Assembly (NCBI RefSeq): GCF_000482485.1
Contig: NZ_AXVK01000026.1
Coordinates: 1-64,000, forward strand
DNA length: 64,000 nucleotides
Reading direction: 5' to 3'
DNA from: Paucisalibacillus globulus DSM 18846
GTDB taxonomy: Bacteria > Bacillota > Bacilli > Bacillales > Amphibacillaceae
The notes under the pieces were generated by a model. The model did no database searches. It had not been told where the DNA came from and worked only from the letters and a program-made list of their open reading frames with translations. The translations under genes and the position numbers were made by a program. The first letter of the stretch is position 1. The number at the start of each line of letters is the position of its first letter. Shown in pieces: positions 8,915 through 16,527 of this stretch.

Positions 8915-8985
8915 TCACACTAACTACAACCCTATCTTTATTCATTTAGGCCCTTTAGCTTCAGCACTCTTGTAAGAGTATAAGA

Positions 8986-9306
8986 TTATAAACCAAAATC
9001 GTTTACCAACTCAGCAGTTAAATGTTTCTTTAACGTATTTGCCACTTGAATCGGGTTGGTAATAGGTAGAAAATGATGTCCGTTTGGAATTAGTGTTACT
9101 GATAAATTCATTTGCGTTTTCTTAAATGCTTCTACTTTTTCTTTACTAAAATCATCCATACTTTGCTCTGCTACAAGCAGTAAGAAGGGCTTATCAACCT
9201 TTTTCTTTAAACAAAAGTCTGTTCTCGATATCTCTTTCGAAAGACTATTTAATGCTACTTCTATACTATGGTGTTTATAAACAAAAATATTACTGTAAAT
9301 TCGACC
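8986..9306 (-). pseudogene. Alpha/beta-hydrolase C-terminal remnant
   Basis: An uninterrupted frame of about 105 codons lacks a start. It contains KPFLLLVAEQSMDDFSKEKV, the strand and turn that carry the catalytic acid region, and LIPNGHHFLPITNPIQVANT, with the catalytic histidine in NGHHF. It ends LKKHLTAELVNDFGL. The nucleophile half is missing. This is therefore a 5'-truncated gene of the alpha/beta-hydrolase superfamily. Confidence 0.7.
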
Positions 9307-9361
9307 AAAAGAAAAAGGCGAACTTGAACTATCACCTTATTTCAATTTCACCCCCGATAGC

Positions 9362-9607
9362 TTAATAAGTAGGTGAGTATATTCTATCTGTATCCGTATC
9401 AATAACAAAATCGACTATTAAGTCACAATCAAAAGGTATTTTTTCAAAGTTGTAAAGTCTGCAAAACAGATTAGGAAGGTCATTTATCTGATTGGTTAAC
9501 TCTTTTACTAGTAGATACTTTTGTCTTAACTGTTGTTTCGTACACTTTTTACCTATAAGTAGAACTTGATGGAAATAACCGTCCATTTCAATAATCACTA
9601 TTATCAC
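9362..9607 (-). CDS. Hypothetical 81-residue protein
   Basis: The protein opens MIIVIIEMDGYFHQVLLIG from a GTG codon and continues with a basic helix KKCTKQQLRQKYLLVKEL and an acidic end VIDTDTDRIYSP. I do not recognise a family. There is no clear ribosome site, and an in-frame TAG lies 12 bases upstream, so the gene may be a truncated survivor in a region rich in remnants. No informative neighbours. Confidence 0.35.
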   Translation of the reverse strand: MIIVIIEMDGYFHQVLLIGKKCTKQQLRQKYLLVKELTNQINDLPNLFCRLYNFEKIPFDCDLIVDFVIDTDTDRIYSPTY

Positions 9608-9782
9608 GACTGGTTGCTAATCAGTCATATAGCTTTAATTTAAATCACCTTATTTTACCATAATTTCTTCTTCCACTAACTCACAGAGTTAGCGCGACAT
9701 TCTGTATGTTTATTTTAAAAATAAAGACCATCCGTATGACGATCACTTGTAACATTAACGCACCAATTAATGTTACAAGTGA

Positions 9783-10094
9783 TTAGGCACTATTTTTCTT
9801 TTTGTTCCACAGTATAATCCTCAAAAATCCATCTATAATTAATATCAATCCCCATATAACAGTTATTAGATTAAACTGCGGTTTGTTGTATACGTGAAAC
9901 CATTCCCAAATGGGACTTAATTTAGATATAGCCCACTCTCCAACATCGTTAAGGTTGAATATATTTTTCCAACCAGTTACATCATCAAATACGAAGAATA
10001 AAACTTGTACAATTACAAAAGTCAAAAGGTGTATGTACCAACCGTATGATTTCAATGCTGTCTGAGTACGACTTTTGTTTTCATTTATAGACAT
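9783..10094 (-). CDS. 2TM-domain-like small membrane protein
   Basis: A protein of 103 residues from the ATG at 10,094, which has a GGGGGG ribosome site seven bases upstream; the longer frame to 10,142 has none. Two hydrophobic segments, SYGWYIHLLTFVIVQVLFFV (about 16-35) and LITVIWGLILIIDGFLRIIL (about 73-92), flank a tryptophan-rich polar region with WAISKLSPIWEW. The arrangement recalls the bacterial 2TM domain found alone or attached to histidine kinases. Function unknown. Confidence 0.6.
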   Translation of the reverse strand: MSINENKSRTQTALKSYGWYIHLLTFVIVQVLFFVFDDVTGWKNIFNLNDVGEWAISKLSPIWEWFHVYNKPQFNLITVIWGLILIIDGFLRIILWNKKKNSA

Positions 10095-10196
10095 ACAATT
10101 TCCCCCCAAGTGTGAAATAAGTTTTGGAAAACGTCTCTTCAAGAAAAATGTCCCAATAGTTTAATAGGTGTATCTTCCCTTCTTGGTAATGCCCAG

Positions 10197-10616
10197 TTAG
10201 CTGAATTGTATTTTTTCAACATTTCCATTAGGAACTCCCGTTTCTATGTAACTTCTTATCAATTTCCAATCATCGTTTTCTTGCTTTTTAAACGTTTGAA
10301 AAAATAAGCTAACATTCTCTAACTTCTTTCCACCAATAATTAATGTAGCAGACAAGATAGCCATAGCTTCATCTTCTCGTAAAGGAACTATTGAAACTTC
10401 ATTTAAATCCCATTTACATTCTTTTTCTTTTGCGAAAGTAAAGCCTTGTTACCAACCAGTTATCGACTCTTCATAACCAAAGTCTACTATTTCGCCATCT
10501 GAAATCTCTCTTGCTTTATAATCCTTGGAAATTATATTTTTCAAGTCTATTAATGATGAATTTCTCCAAACATCTAAATACGAATCAAGAAAATTGCGAA
10601 ATGAATTATTTCCCAT
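10197..10616 (-). pseudogene. NTF2-like (SnoaL-type) small protein with one in-frame stop
   Basis: From an ATG with a good AGGAGG site, a 139-codon frame reads MGNNSFRNFLDSYLDVWRNS and continues to the end except for a TAA at 10,449-10,451 (codon 56), after YEESITGW. The downstream half (AMAILSATLIIGGKKLENVS, then TFKKQENDDWKLIRSYIETG) is intact. The helix-then-curved-sheet pattern resembles NTF2-like proteins. One base change separates this from a full ORF, so inactivation looks recent, or it is a sequencing error. Confidence 0.7.
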
Positions 10617-10770
10617 AATAAGAAAGTCCTCCTAATATTCTACCTCTCCATCAATTCCCCCGTACCCAATAGTACAGTGATTAGCCGCTATTTTTCGCTT
10701 TGTGCCACAGTATACTGAAAGTCCTAAAAATCCATTAAAGTTTAATGAAATTATCAAATACCTATTTTTA

Positions 10771-11487
10771 TTATTTTATGCTATGAAAAATAAAGGATTT
10801 AGTATCTTCAGTTGCCTTCCTATATTTCCAATCACCATACACTTGGATTTGCGAAAATCCTACTTGTTGCAATGAGTTATGTATTTCTTCTTTTGTTCGA
10901 AATTTTAATTGGATTTTTTCACGAATTAGCATTTCATCTGTATTTGCATTTTTCACCGTTTCATAAAACGTAAAAATATCTCCTACAAACCCATCGTATT
11001 CTGTCCAAATTTCAAGCGGCTCACCAGTCTCCTGATGTATTGCAACATCAGGTGTCCTATCTTTTTCCCACTGTTCCCACACTCTTGCTAATGGGTTACG
11101 TGTATCAAAAATAAAATGTCCTCCTGGTTTTAATGCTCGAAATGCGTCCGAAATAACTTGTTGCCAACTCTGATCTGTAAGAAATACTTGTGCAACATTT
11201 GCTGTCATTATAACAGTATCAAAAGCATCTGTTTGCAAATTTGAACTATCACCAACAATCCAAGTCACCTCGCCTGGATACTCTTTATTTTTCGCATATT
11301 CGATTGCTTCTTTATTCGGGTCAACGGCCGTAATACGATAACCCAATTTCGCAAATTGAGAGGTTAACCTTCCTGTTCCACAGCCCAAATCAGCTATTTT
11401 TTTTACATTTGCTTTTTTTAATAATGATAAAAAGAATTCATCGTCTTTTCCCCAATGATTAATTTGATCATATACTAAAGGAATCAT
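10771..11487 (-). CDS. Class I SAM-dependent methyltransferase
   Basis: A 238-residue methyltransferase. Motif I is IADLGCGTGRLTSQFAKLG (about 32-50), motif II ITAVDPNKEAIEYA (about 52-65), motif III IVGDSSNLQTDAFDTVIMTA (about 77-96), and ALKPGGHFIFDTRNP (about 120-134) is the post-IV region. The C-terminal half forms the substrate-covering sheet seen in small-molecule methyltransferases. Acceptor unknown. It is monocistronic, with GAGAG upstream of the ATG. Confidence 0.85.
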   Translation of the reverse strand: MIPLVYDQINHWGKDDEFFLSLLKKANVKKIADLGCGTGRLTSQFAKLGYRITAVDPNKEAIEYAKNKEYPGEVTWIVGDSSNLQTDAFDTVIMTANVAQVFLTDQSWQQVISDAFRALKPGGHFIFDTRNPLARVWEQWEKDRTPDVAIHQETGEPLEIWTEYDGFVGDIFTFYETVKNANTDEMLIREKIQLKFRTKEEIHNSLQQVGFSQIQVYGDWKYRKATEDTKSFIFHSIK

Positions 11488-11657
11488 TTATTTGCCTACT
11501 CTCTATTTTACTTATATCTCTATTTCAGCAATCTATCAATCTTTTTCTGATTGTTTCGAACAGAATCTTCCACTAAACTAAATTGCCCCGATAACTAAAT
11601 AACTTCTACATAAATACTAACATAATATTCCAAATATAAAACTAGAATTAAAACACA

Positions 11658-11690
11658 AAAGAAGGTGATCACATTAGAATCACCTTCTTT
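11658..11690 (-). terminator. Hairpin terminator after the MetX-like gene, second copy
   Basis: The same 12-bp stem and nine-base loop as at 5,413-5,445, again preceded by the ATACTAACATAATATTCC block. It is located 115 bases past the end of the hydrolase gene on the minus strand, with CTTCTTTTGTG following the stem. The whole unit looks like a mobilised or duplicated intergenic element. Confidence 0.6.
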
Positions 11691-11804
11691 AAGTATTGCA
11701 TCCTATAGTTTAGATACATTTTCTACATAATTGTCTTTAATTTTAGTATACGTTTTTAATAATAGTGGACGCCAAAGATATAAAGCTAAATTTTATCTAC
11801 CCGT

Positions 11805-12815
11805 TTATACTAGTGCCAACAAACGTTTCAGATTGTCATCAATAATTTTATTATCGGTAATGTTGATTCCGCGACCTGCAAAATGGCCCCAAATCGAATC
11901 GATAGGATTATAAACAGCATTAGGCATAAGATTTGCCTCGTATTCGTTTTCATCCGCAGTACAGAAGAGATCTGTACTTCCAGGCATAATGGTAGCAAAC
12001 GCATTAATACTTCTAAGAGCCTCATCGAAATCCCCGTTATAGGCGTGGTTTGCACTAATATCTGCAAATTGGCCAGTCCATAACATAGATAGGAAATTGT
12101 GCGGATCCATTTTAATAAAGCTATTTTCAAAGACTCCAGACACAAAATCTTCCAATGAATCAAATCCCATTTCTCGATAGAGTTTCTCTCTATAATAGGC
12201 TTGTGATAATCCCCATCCTGCATAAACTCGGCCAACAGCGCGCATGTTTTCAGTAGTTAATTGGTTTAGTTTACTCGAATCAAAGCCAATGGAAGCCATG
12301 AGAGCAGCTTTCATTCCATCCAAGACCACATACGTTTGCGGCCAGGTCTTTGCACCCCCGCAGAAAGGTGCAATTCTTTCCACCATGTCGGGATAACTTG
12401 CCCCCCATTGGAAAGATTGAATTCCTCCCATTGACCATCCAACCACGAGTGCAATTTTTTGAATGCCAAATTTTTCAGTCACCAGCCGATATTGAAATTT
12501 CACATTATCATAGATGGTTACCTGCGGAAAATTTGCCTTGTCAAATGGAGCAGGTGTGTTACTAGGTGAGGAAGATAATCCGTTTCCCAGTAAATTGGGA
12601 ATGATAATAAAATATTCTCTCGGATCTAGTGCCCTGCCATTTCCTATCAGCCATTCATTCTGAATATGTTGGTCACCAAAAGCAGTTGGATAGATGATAA
12701 CATTGTCTTTCTTATCATTTAATTTTCCATAAGTCTTATATGCAAGAAAAGCGTTCGGTAAAGTCATTCCTGATTGCAGGGTTACGTCACCTAAGTTATA
12801 AATCTCATAATCCAT
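11805..12815 (-). CDS. MetX-like alpha/beta-fold hydrolase (homoserine O-acetyltransferase family)
   Basis: A protein of 336 residues from the ATG at 12,815, which has AGGAGTG nine bases upstream; the longer frame to 12,851 lacks a site. It shows the family's opening SGMTLPNAFLAYKTYGKLND and the nucleophile elbow VVGWSMGGIQSFQW (about 125-138, GxSxG = GWSMG). The end has DSIWGHFAGRG, with the catalytic histidine in WGH. Members include homoserine acetyltransferases and many uncharacterised esterases. No methionine genes lie nearby, and it is divergent from a LysR regulator, so an esterase or acyltransferase under that regulator is more likely than a MetX role. Confidence 0.75.
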   Translation of the reverse strand: MDYEIYNLGDVTLQSGMTLPNAFLAYKTYGKLNDKKDNVIIYPTAFGDQHIQNEWLIGNGRALDPREYFIIIPNLLGNGLSSSPSNTPAPFDKANFPQVTIYDNVKFQYRLVTEKFGIQKIALVVGWSMGGIQSFQWGASYPDMVERIAPFCGGAKTWPQTYVVLDGMKAALMASIGFDSSKLNQLTTENMRAVGRVYAGWGLSQAYYREKLYREMGFDSLEDFVSGVFENSFIKMDPHNFLSMLWTGQFADISANHAYNGDFDEALRSINAFATIMPGSTDLFCTADENEYEANLMPNAVYNPIDSIWGHFAGRGINITDNKIIDDNLKRLLALV

Positions 12816-12958
12816 TGTTTTGTCACTCCTTTCAAAATGAAACACATACATTAGAATGCATTTCTTGTTATTAAGTATAAAGCTGTGATACTCTCAAGAA
12901 AAGTGAACATAATTCACAATAGTATTCAATAATATTGAAAGCAAAAGGGTGAAGCATA

Positions 12959-13861
12959 ATGGAATTACGCCAACTGATTACGTTCCGCACGGTTGCATCA
13001 ACTTTAAATTTCAGTCGGGCTGCGGAAGTGCTGAACTACGTCCCCTCCAACGTCACAATGCAAATAAAGTCATTAGAGGACGAGCTTGGTGTTCGTCTCT
13101 TTGACCGCCTGAGCAAGCAACTTGTTCTCACAACTGCGGGTAAACGTTTTTTAACTCATATTCAAGTGGTTCTAGACAAATTAGACGAAGCTAGTAGTGT
13201 CGTTCACGACAATAAAAGTCTAAGCGGTACTTTAACGATAAGTGCCAATGAGGTTCTCTGCGCTTACCGGCTCCCAGCTGTCTTTCGACTATTTCGTTCG
13301 CTCCATCCAGGAGTGCGTATCATCTTCCGTTCAGTTCCAAATCAGCATCTGAAGCAAACGCTCTTTGAAGGAACTGCAGATGTGGTCTTTATGCTAGACG
13401 AACCAATACTTTCAACAGGGCTTACAGTGGAACCGTTACTAGAAGAAACTTTCCGCTTTTTCGTCGCTCCAAACCATCCTCTCGCGAAACTTACTGTACT
13501 ACAGCTTGAAGACTTTCACGGGGAAGTGTTCCTGGTCAATGAAAAGGGTTGTACCTATCGAACCATGTTTGATCGGTCATTTGAGAAAAAGGGCATTGAT
13601 GATATTACTTATTTAGAGTTTCAAAATGCCGAAGCTATTAAACAATGTGCCATGACTGAAATCGGTATTGCCTTTCTTCCAGAAGTAACAGTAGAGGCCG
13701 AAGTTGAACGGGGTGAGCTAGTTGCTCTTCCATGGCAAATTCCGGATTTACACGTATATACACATATGGCATGGCATAAAGACAAGTGGCTTTCACCAAT
13801 CATATTATCTTTCATAAAAGCAGCAAAGGAAGTTATAGCTATAGAGGAACATTCCTGTTAG
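12959..13861 (+). CDS. LysR-family transcriptional regulator
   Basis: A 300-residue LysR regulator. The winged helix-turn-helix is at residues 1-60 (MELRQLITFRTVASTLNFSR; then EDELGVRLFDRLSKQLVLTT) and the periplasmic-binding-protein-like effector domain at about 88-295. It is transcribed away from the MetX-like gene with 143 bases between the starts, the classic arrangement for a LysR protein controlling its divergent neighbour. AAAGGGTG precedes the ATG. The effector molecule is unknown. Confidence 0.9.
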   Translation: MELRQLITFRTVASTLNFSRAAEVLNYVPSNVTMQIKSLEDELGVRLFDRLSKQLVLTTAGKRFLTHIQVVLDKLDEASSVVHDNKSLSGTLTISANEVLCAYRLPAVFRLFRSLHPGVRIIFRSVPNQHLKQTLFEGTADVVFMLDEPILSTGLTVEPLLEETFRFFVAPNHPLAKLTVLQLEDFHGEVFLVNEKGCTYRTMFDRSFEKKGIDDITYLEFQNAEAIKQCAMTEIGIAFLPEVTVEAEVERGELVALPWQIPDLHVYTHMAWHKDKWLSPIILSFIKAAKEVIAIEEHSC

Positions 13862-13966
13862 AAGGATTTTCGGGGCTGAAAGAACTTTCTCTATACTATT
13901 TTAAAAAAGTGAATCAAATGTAGAAGATAGACGAGTAAATTCGTCACCGGTATACAGGAGGATGAA

Positions 13967-14659
13967 ATGTATAAACTATTAATCGTTGAAGATGAAATGA
14001 ATATTGCGAACACATTAAAGAATCATTTTGAAAAATATAATTATGATTGCCATATTGTGGAGGATTTTGAAAGGGTCCTTGATACTTTCCAGGAATTCCA
14101 ACCACACCTAGTCATCATGGATATTAATCTTCCTGCCTTTGATGGCTATTATTGGTCTCGAAAAATTAGGCAAGTATCAAATTGTCCCATTACGATACTT
14201 TCTGCCCGGATGAGTGAATTAGATCAAGTGTATGGTATTGAAAATGGAGCAGATGATTTCATAACAAAACCTTTTTTAATGGATGTCGTTCTAGCAAAAG
14301 TAAATGGTCAAATTCGTCGAGTATATGGGGAATATGCGCAGGATTTGAATAATCGAACGTTGAAAAAAGGAAATACAACTTTAAATTTGGATACTTTTCG
14401 ATTATTTACACATGAACAAGAGACGACATTGACTATAAAGGAACTACAGTTAAGCTCCGTACTTTTTGAAGCATTACCGAATGTTGTGACGAGGCAGCAG
14501 CTGCTGGCAGCCATTTGGGATGATGAGACCTTCGTTGAAGAAAATACACTAACAGTCAATATTGTTCGATTACGTAAAAAGTTAGAAGCTATTCAATCAT
14601 CATTGGAAATAACAACTATTCGTGGGATTGGCTATCAATTAACGGAGAAAAGCTTATGA
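13967..14659 (+). CDS. Response regulator, OmpR family, BceR-like
   Basis: A 230-residue two-component regulator. The receiver domain (about 1-120) has the acidic pair ED at 8-9, phospho-acceptor D in HLVIMDINLPAFDG (about 53) and K in DDFITKPF. The DNA-binding winged helix (about 135-228) ends NTLTVNIVRLRKKLE and IRGIGYQL. It sits first in a kinase/ABC module of the bacitracin-sensing Bce type. Its stop overlaps the kinase start (ATGA), so the two are translationally coupled. AGGAGG precedes the ATG. Confidence 0.9.
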   Translation: MYKLLIVEDEMNIANTLKNHFEKYNYDCHIVEDFERVLDTFQEFQPHLVIMDINLPAFDGYYWSRKIRQVSNCPITILSARMSELDQVYGIENGADDFITKPFLMDVVLAKVNGQIRRVYGEYAQDLNNRTLKKGNTTLNLDTFRLFTHEQETTLTIKELQLSSVLFEALPNVVTRQQLLAAIWDDETFVEENTLTVNIVRLRKKLEAIQSSLEITTIRGIGYQLTEKSL

Positions 14660-15648
14660 AACTTTTTATTCGTGATCATATAAGCTTTATTACTCTCTAC
14701 ATTATAACGATGATTTGTTTACCAATTATTATTCATCGATTAGACGACTTTAACAATCACTATGCATACTTTATCTTTTTAGCAATAATTTTATTAGCCA
14801 TTCTTCTTTTATTTCGATTTCTCAGACGCAAAAAAATGTATACACATTTGAATGGAAAGGGATTAGGGACAACTGATTTTTTGATTCACTATCCGTTAGC
14901 TCCAGTTGAAAAGGCATATGCAGATCAAATGCGGTTCATTCAGTCTCTTTTTCTTTCAAAAGAGGATGAACACAAAGATTTCTTCCATGAACAGCAACTA
15001 ATGATTTCCCAAACTGTTCACCAAATGAAAACACCACTTTCCGTCATTCAATTACTCATACAAACGAATCAATTAAAAGAACCTAATTTACTCTTGGAAT
15101 GGCAAAAGATAAAAAAAGAATGCGATAAAGTGAATTTCTCTTTAAATCAACTATTAACGTATAGCCGATCATCCCAATTATTAGCTGATTTAAAGATTGA
15201 ACAGATATCGTTAAAGAGTATCGTCCAAGAAGTGGCCAAAGATTTAAAAGATTACTTTATTGAGATGGAAATATACCCTAAAAGTACAATCGATGAAAAT
15301 ATCTTCATTTATTCTGATCGGAAATGGATTAAAGTTGTTATCTACCAGCTATTAAGTAATGCTGTCAAATATGGTGAAAAGAACTCCTACATTCTCATTC
15401 ATTATGAAGATGGTCAGTTATGGATCAGGAACAAAGGCGAAACAATACCAGAAAGTGAAATTAACCGTGTATTTGAATTGTTTTACACTGGAACAAAGGG
15501 ACGCATCCAAGGTGAAGCAACTGGTATCGGACTATACTTAGTCAAGAAAATACTTTCTACGCTGCATCATCCATATAGGTTATCCTCTGCTAATAATGAA
15601 ACTACTTTTATGATTGATTTTTCCAGAAGTATAACGGCTGCCAATTAA
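14656..15648 (+). CDS. Sensor histidine kinase, intramembrane-sensing, BceS-like
   Basis: A 330-residue kinase with two N-terminal membrane helices (about 9-27 and 37-56) and only about ten residues outside, the hallmark of kinases that sense through a partner ABC transporter rather than binding the drug themselves. The H box is TVHQMKTPLSVIQLL, the N box LLSNAVKYG, the G boxes FELFYTGTKGR and GIGLYLVKKIL. The gene overlaps the response regulator by four bases and is followed at once by a terminator that begins within its last codons. Confidence 0.9.
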   Translation: MKLFIRDHISFITLYIITMICLPIIIHRLDDFNNHYAYFIFLAIILLAILLLFRFLRRKKMYTHLNGKGLGTTDFLIHYPLAPVEKAYADQMRFIQSLFLSKEDEHKDFFHEQQLMISQTVHQMKTPLSVIQLLIQTNQLKEPNLLLEWQKIKKECDKVNFSLNQLLTYSRSSQLLADLKIEQISLKSIVQEVAKDLKDYFIEMEIYPKSTIDENIFIYSDRKWIKVVIYQLLSNAVKYGEKNSYILIHYEDGQLWIRNKGETIPESEINRVFELFYTGTKGRIQGEATGIGLYLVKKILSTLHHPYRLSSANNETTFMIDFSRSITAAN

Positions 15649-15664
15649 GGTAGCCGTTTTAAAA
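15633..15664 (+). terminator. Terminator overlapping the kinase stop codon
   Basis: Arms AACGGCT and AGCCGTT (extended by GCC/GGT) enclose the TAA stop of the sensor kinase and are followed by TTTT. This separates regulator/kinase transcription from the transporter operon, leaving the latter dependent on its own regulated promoter. Confidence 0.7.
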
Positions 15665-15684
15665 TATGACAAATTTGTCATATT
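15663..15684. promoter_or_regulatory. Perfect 22-bp palindrome, probable response-regulator binding site
   Basis: The site is AATATGACAAATTTGTCATA plus TT, a perfect palindrome. Its core TGACA-N4-TGTCA matches the layout of BceR-type operators (inverted TnACA repeats four bases apart). It is 82 bases ahead of the transporter ATPase start. A likely -10 element TATACT lies at 15,725-15,730; no good -35 is visible, as expected for an activated promoter. Confidence 0.75.
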
Positions 15685-15765
15685 GCCGTCATGTTCAAAG
15701 ATTTTATGGCGAGAACGGTTTGTATATACTAAACGTAACAAAGAACACCAAGGAGTGAAACCGTA

Positions 15766-16527
15766 ATGACAGATACAATTTTAAATGTAAATCAACTACA
15801 AAAAGAATATTCGGGAGAAATCACATATAAGGCACTAAAAGGCATCGATTTTAAATTAAAGGAGAAAGAATTTGTTGCGGTGATGGGCCCTTCTGGCAGT
15901 GGAAAAACGACTTTCCTTAACTGCATTTCCACCATCGATCGCCCGTCTAATGGTTCCATAATAATTAATTCCCATGATCCGTATAACTTAAATGATGATG
16001 AATTAGCAAAGTTTAGGCGTACAGAATTAGGATTTGTATTTCAAGATTTTAACCTGGTCCACACATTAACAGTGGAGGAGAATATATTACTTCCATTAAC
16101 ACTTGATTCTATATCTGAGAAAGAAATGAAAAGGCGTTTAGAGGAAACCGTGGACTTTTTAGGGATTAAGGAATTATTAAAAAAGCGAACGTTTGAAATT
16201 TCTGGTGGACAGAAGCAACGTGTAGCGATTGCAAGAGCTGTTATTCATAAACCGACATTACTATTAGCAGATGAACCGACTGGAAATTTGGATTCCAAAT
16301 CTGTGAATAGTGTTATGACGTTATTTGAATCGATAAATAAAACCTTTAATACAGCCATTTTAATGGTAACACATGATGCCTACGTTGCTAGTTTTGCTCA
16401 GCGTGTCATCTTTATACAAGACGGTATTCTTTATAATGAGATACATCGAGGCAAAAACAAACAGCAATTTTATCAAGAAATTATGGACACACTCACATTT
16501 TTAGGTGGAGGTCAGCATGAATTTTAA
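15766..16527 (+). CDS. ABC transporter ATPase, BceA-like
   Basis: A 253-residue ABC ATPase: Walker A GPSGSGKTT (about 42-50), Q loop FVFQDFNL, signature EISGGQKQRVAIARA (about 144-158), Walker B LLLADEPTG, and H loop MVTHD. It belongs to the MacB/LolD-like subfamily that pairs with large-loop permeases in peptide-antibiotic detoxification. AAGGAG precedes the ATG. It overlaps the permease coding sequence by eleven bases, so they form a coupled pair. Confidence 0.9.
   Translation: MTDTILNVNQLQKEYSGEITYKALKGIDFKLKEKEFVAVMGPSGSGKTTFLNCISTIDRPSNGSIIINSHDPYNLNDDELAKFRRTELGFVFQDFNLVHTLTVEENILLPLTLDSISEKEMKRRLEETVDFLGIKELLKKRTFEISGGQKQRVAIARAVIHKPTLLLADEPTGNLDSKSVNSVMTLFESINKTFNTAILMVTHDAYVASFAQRVIFIQDGILYNEIHRGKNKQQFYQEIMDTLTFLGGGQHEF

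Noticed and set aside
133-11487. An integron-like gene-cassette array
   Set aside because: Single genes in one direction with repeated gaps suggested attC sites, but I found no integron integrase and no paired GTTRRRY / RYYYAAC core sites in the gaps.
11828-12235. Second protein in another frame of the MetX-like gene
   Set aside because: Long open shadow frame with no ribosome site and non-natural composition; same for opposite-strand frames over araA, araB and the PTS genes.
11805-12815. Homoserine O-acetyltransferase (MetX) as a definite function
   Set aside because: Family membership is clear, but no methionine-pathway neighbours or S-box leader are present; a divergent LysR regulator points to another substrate.
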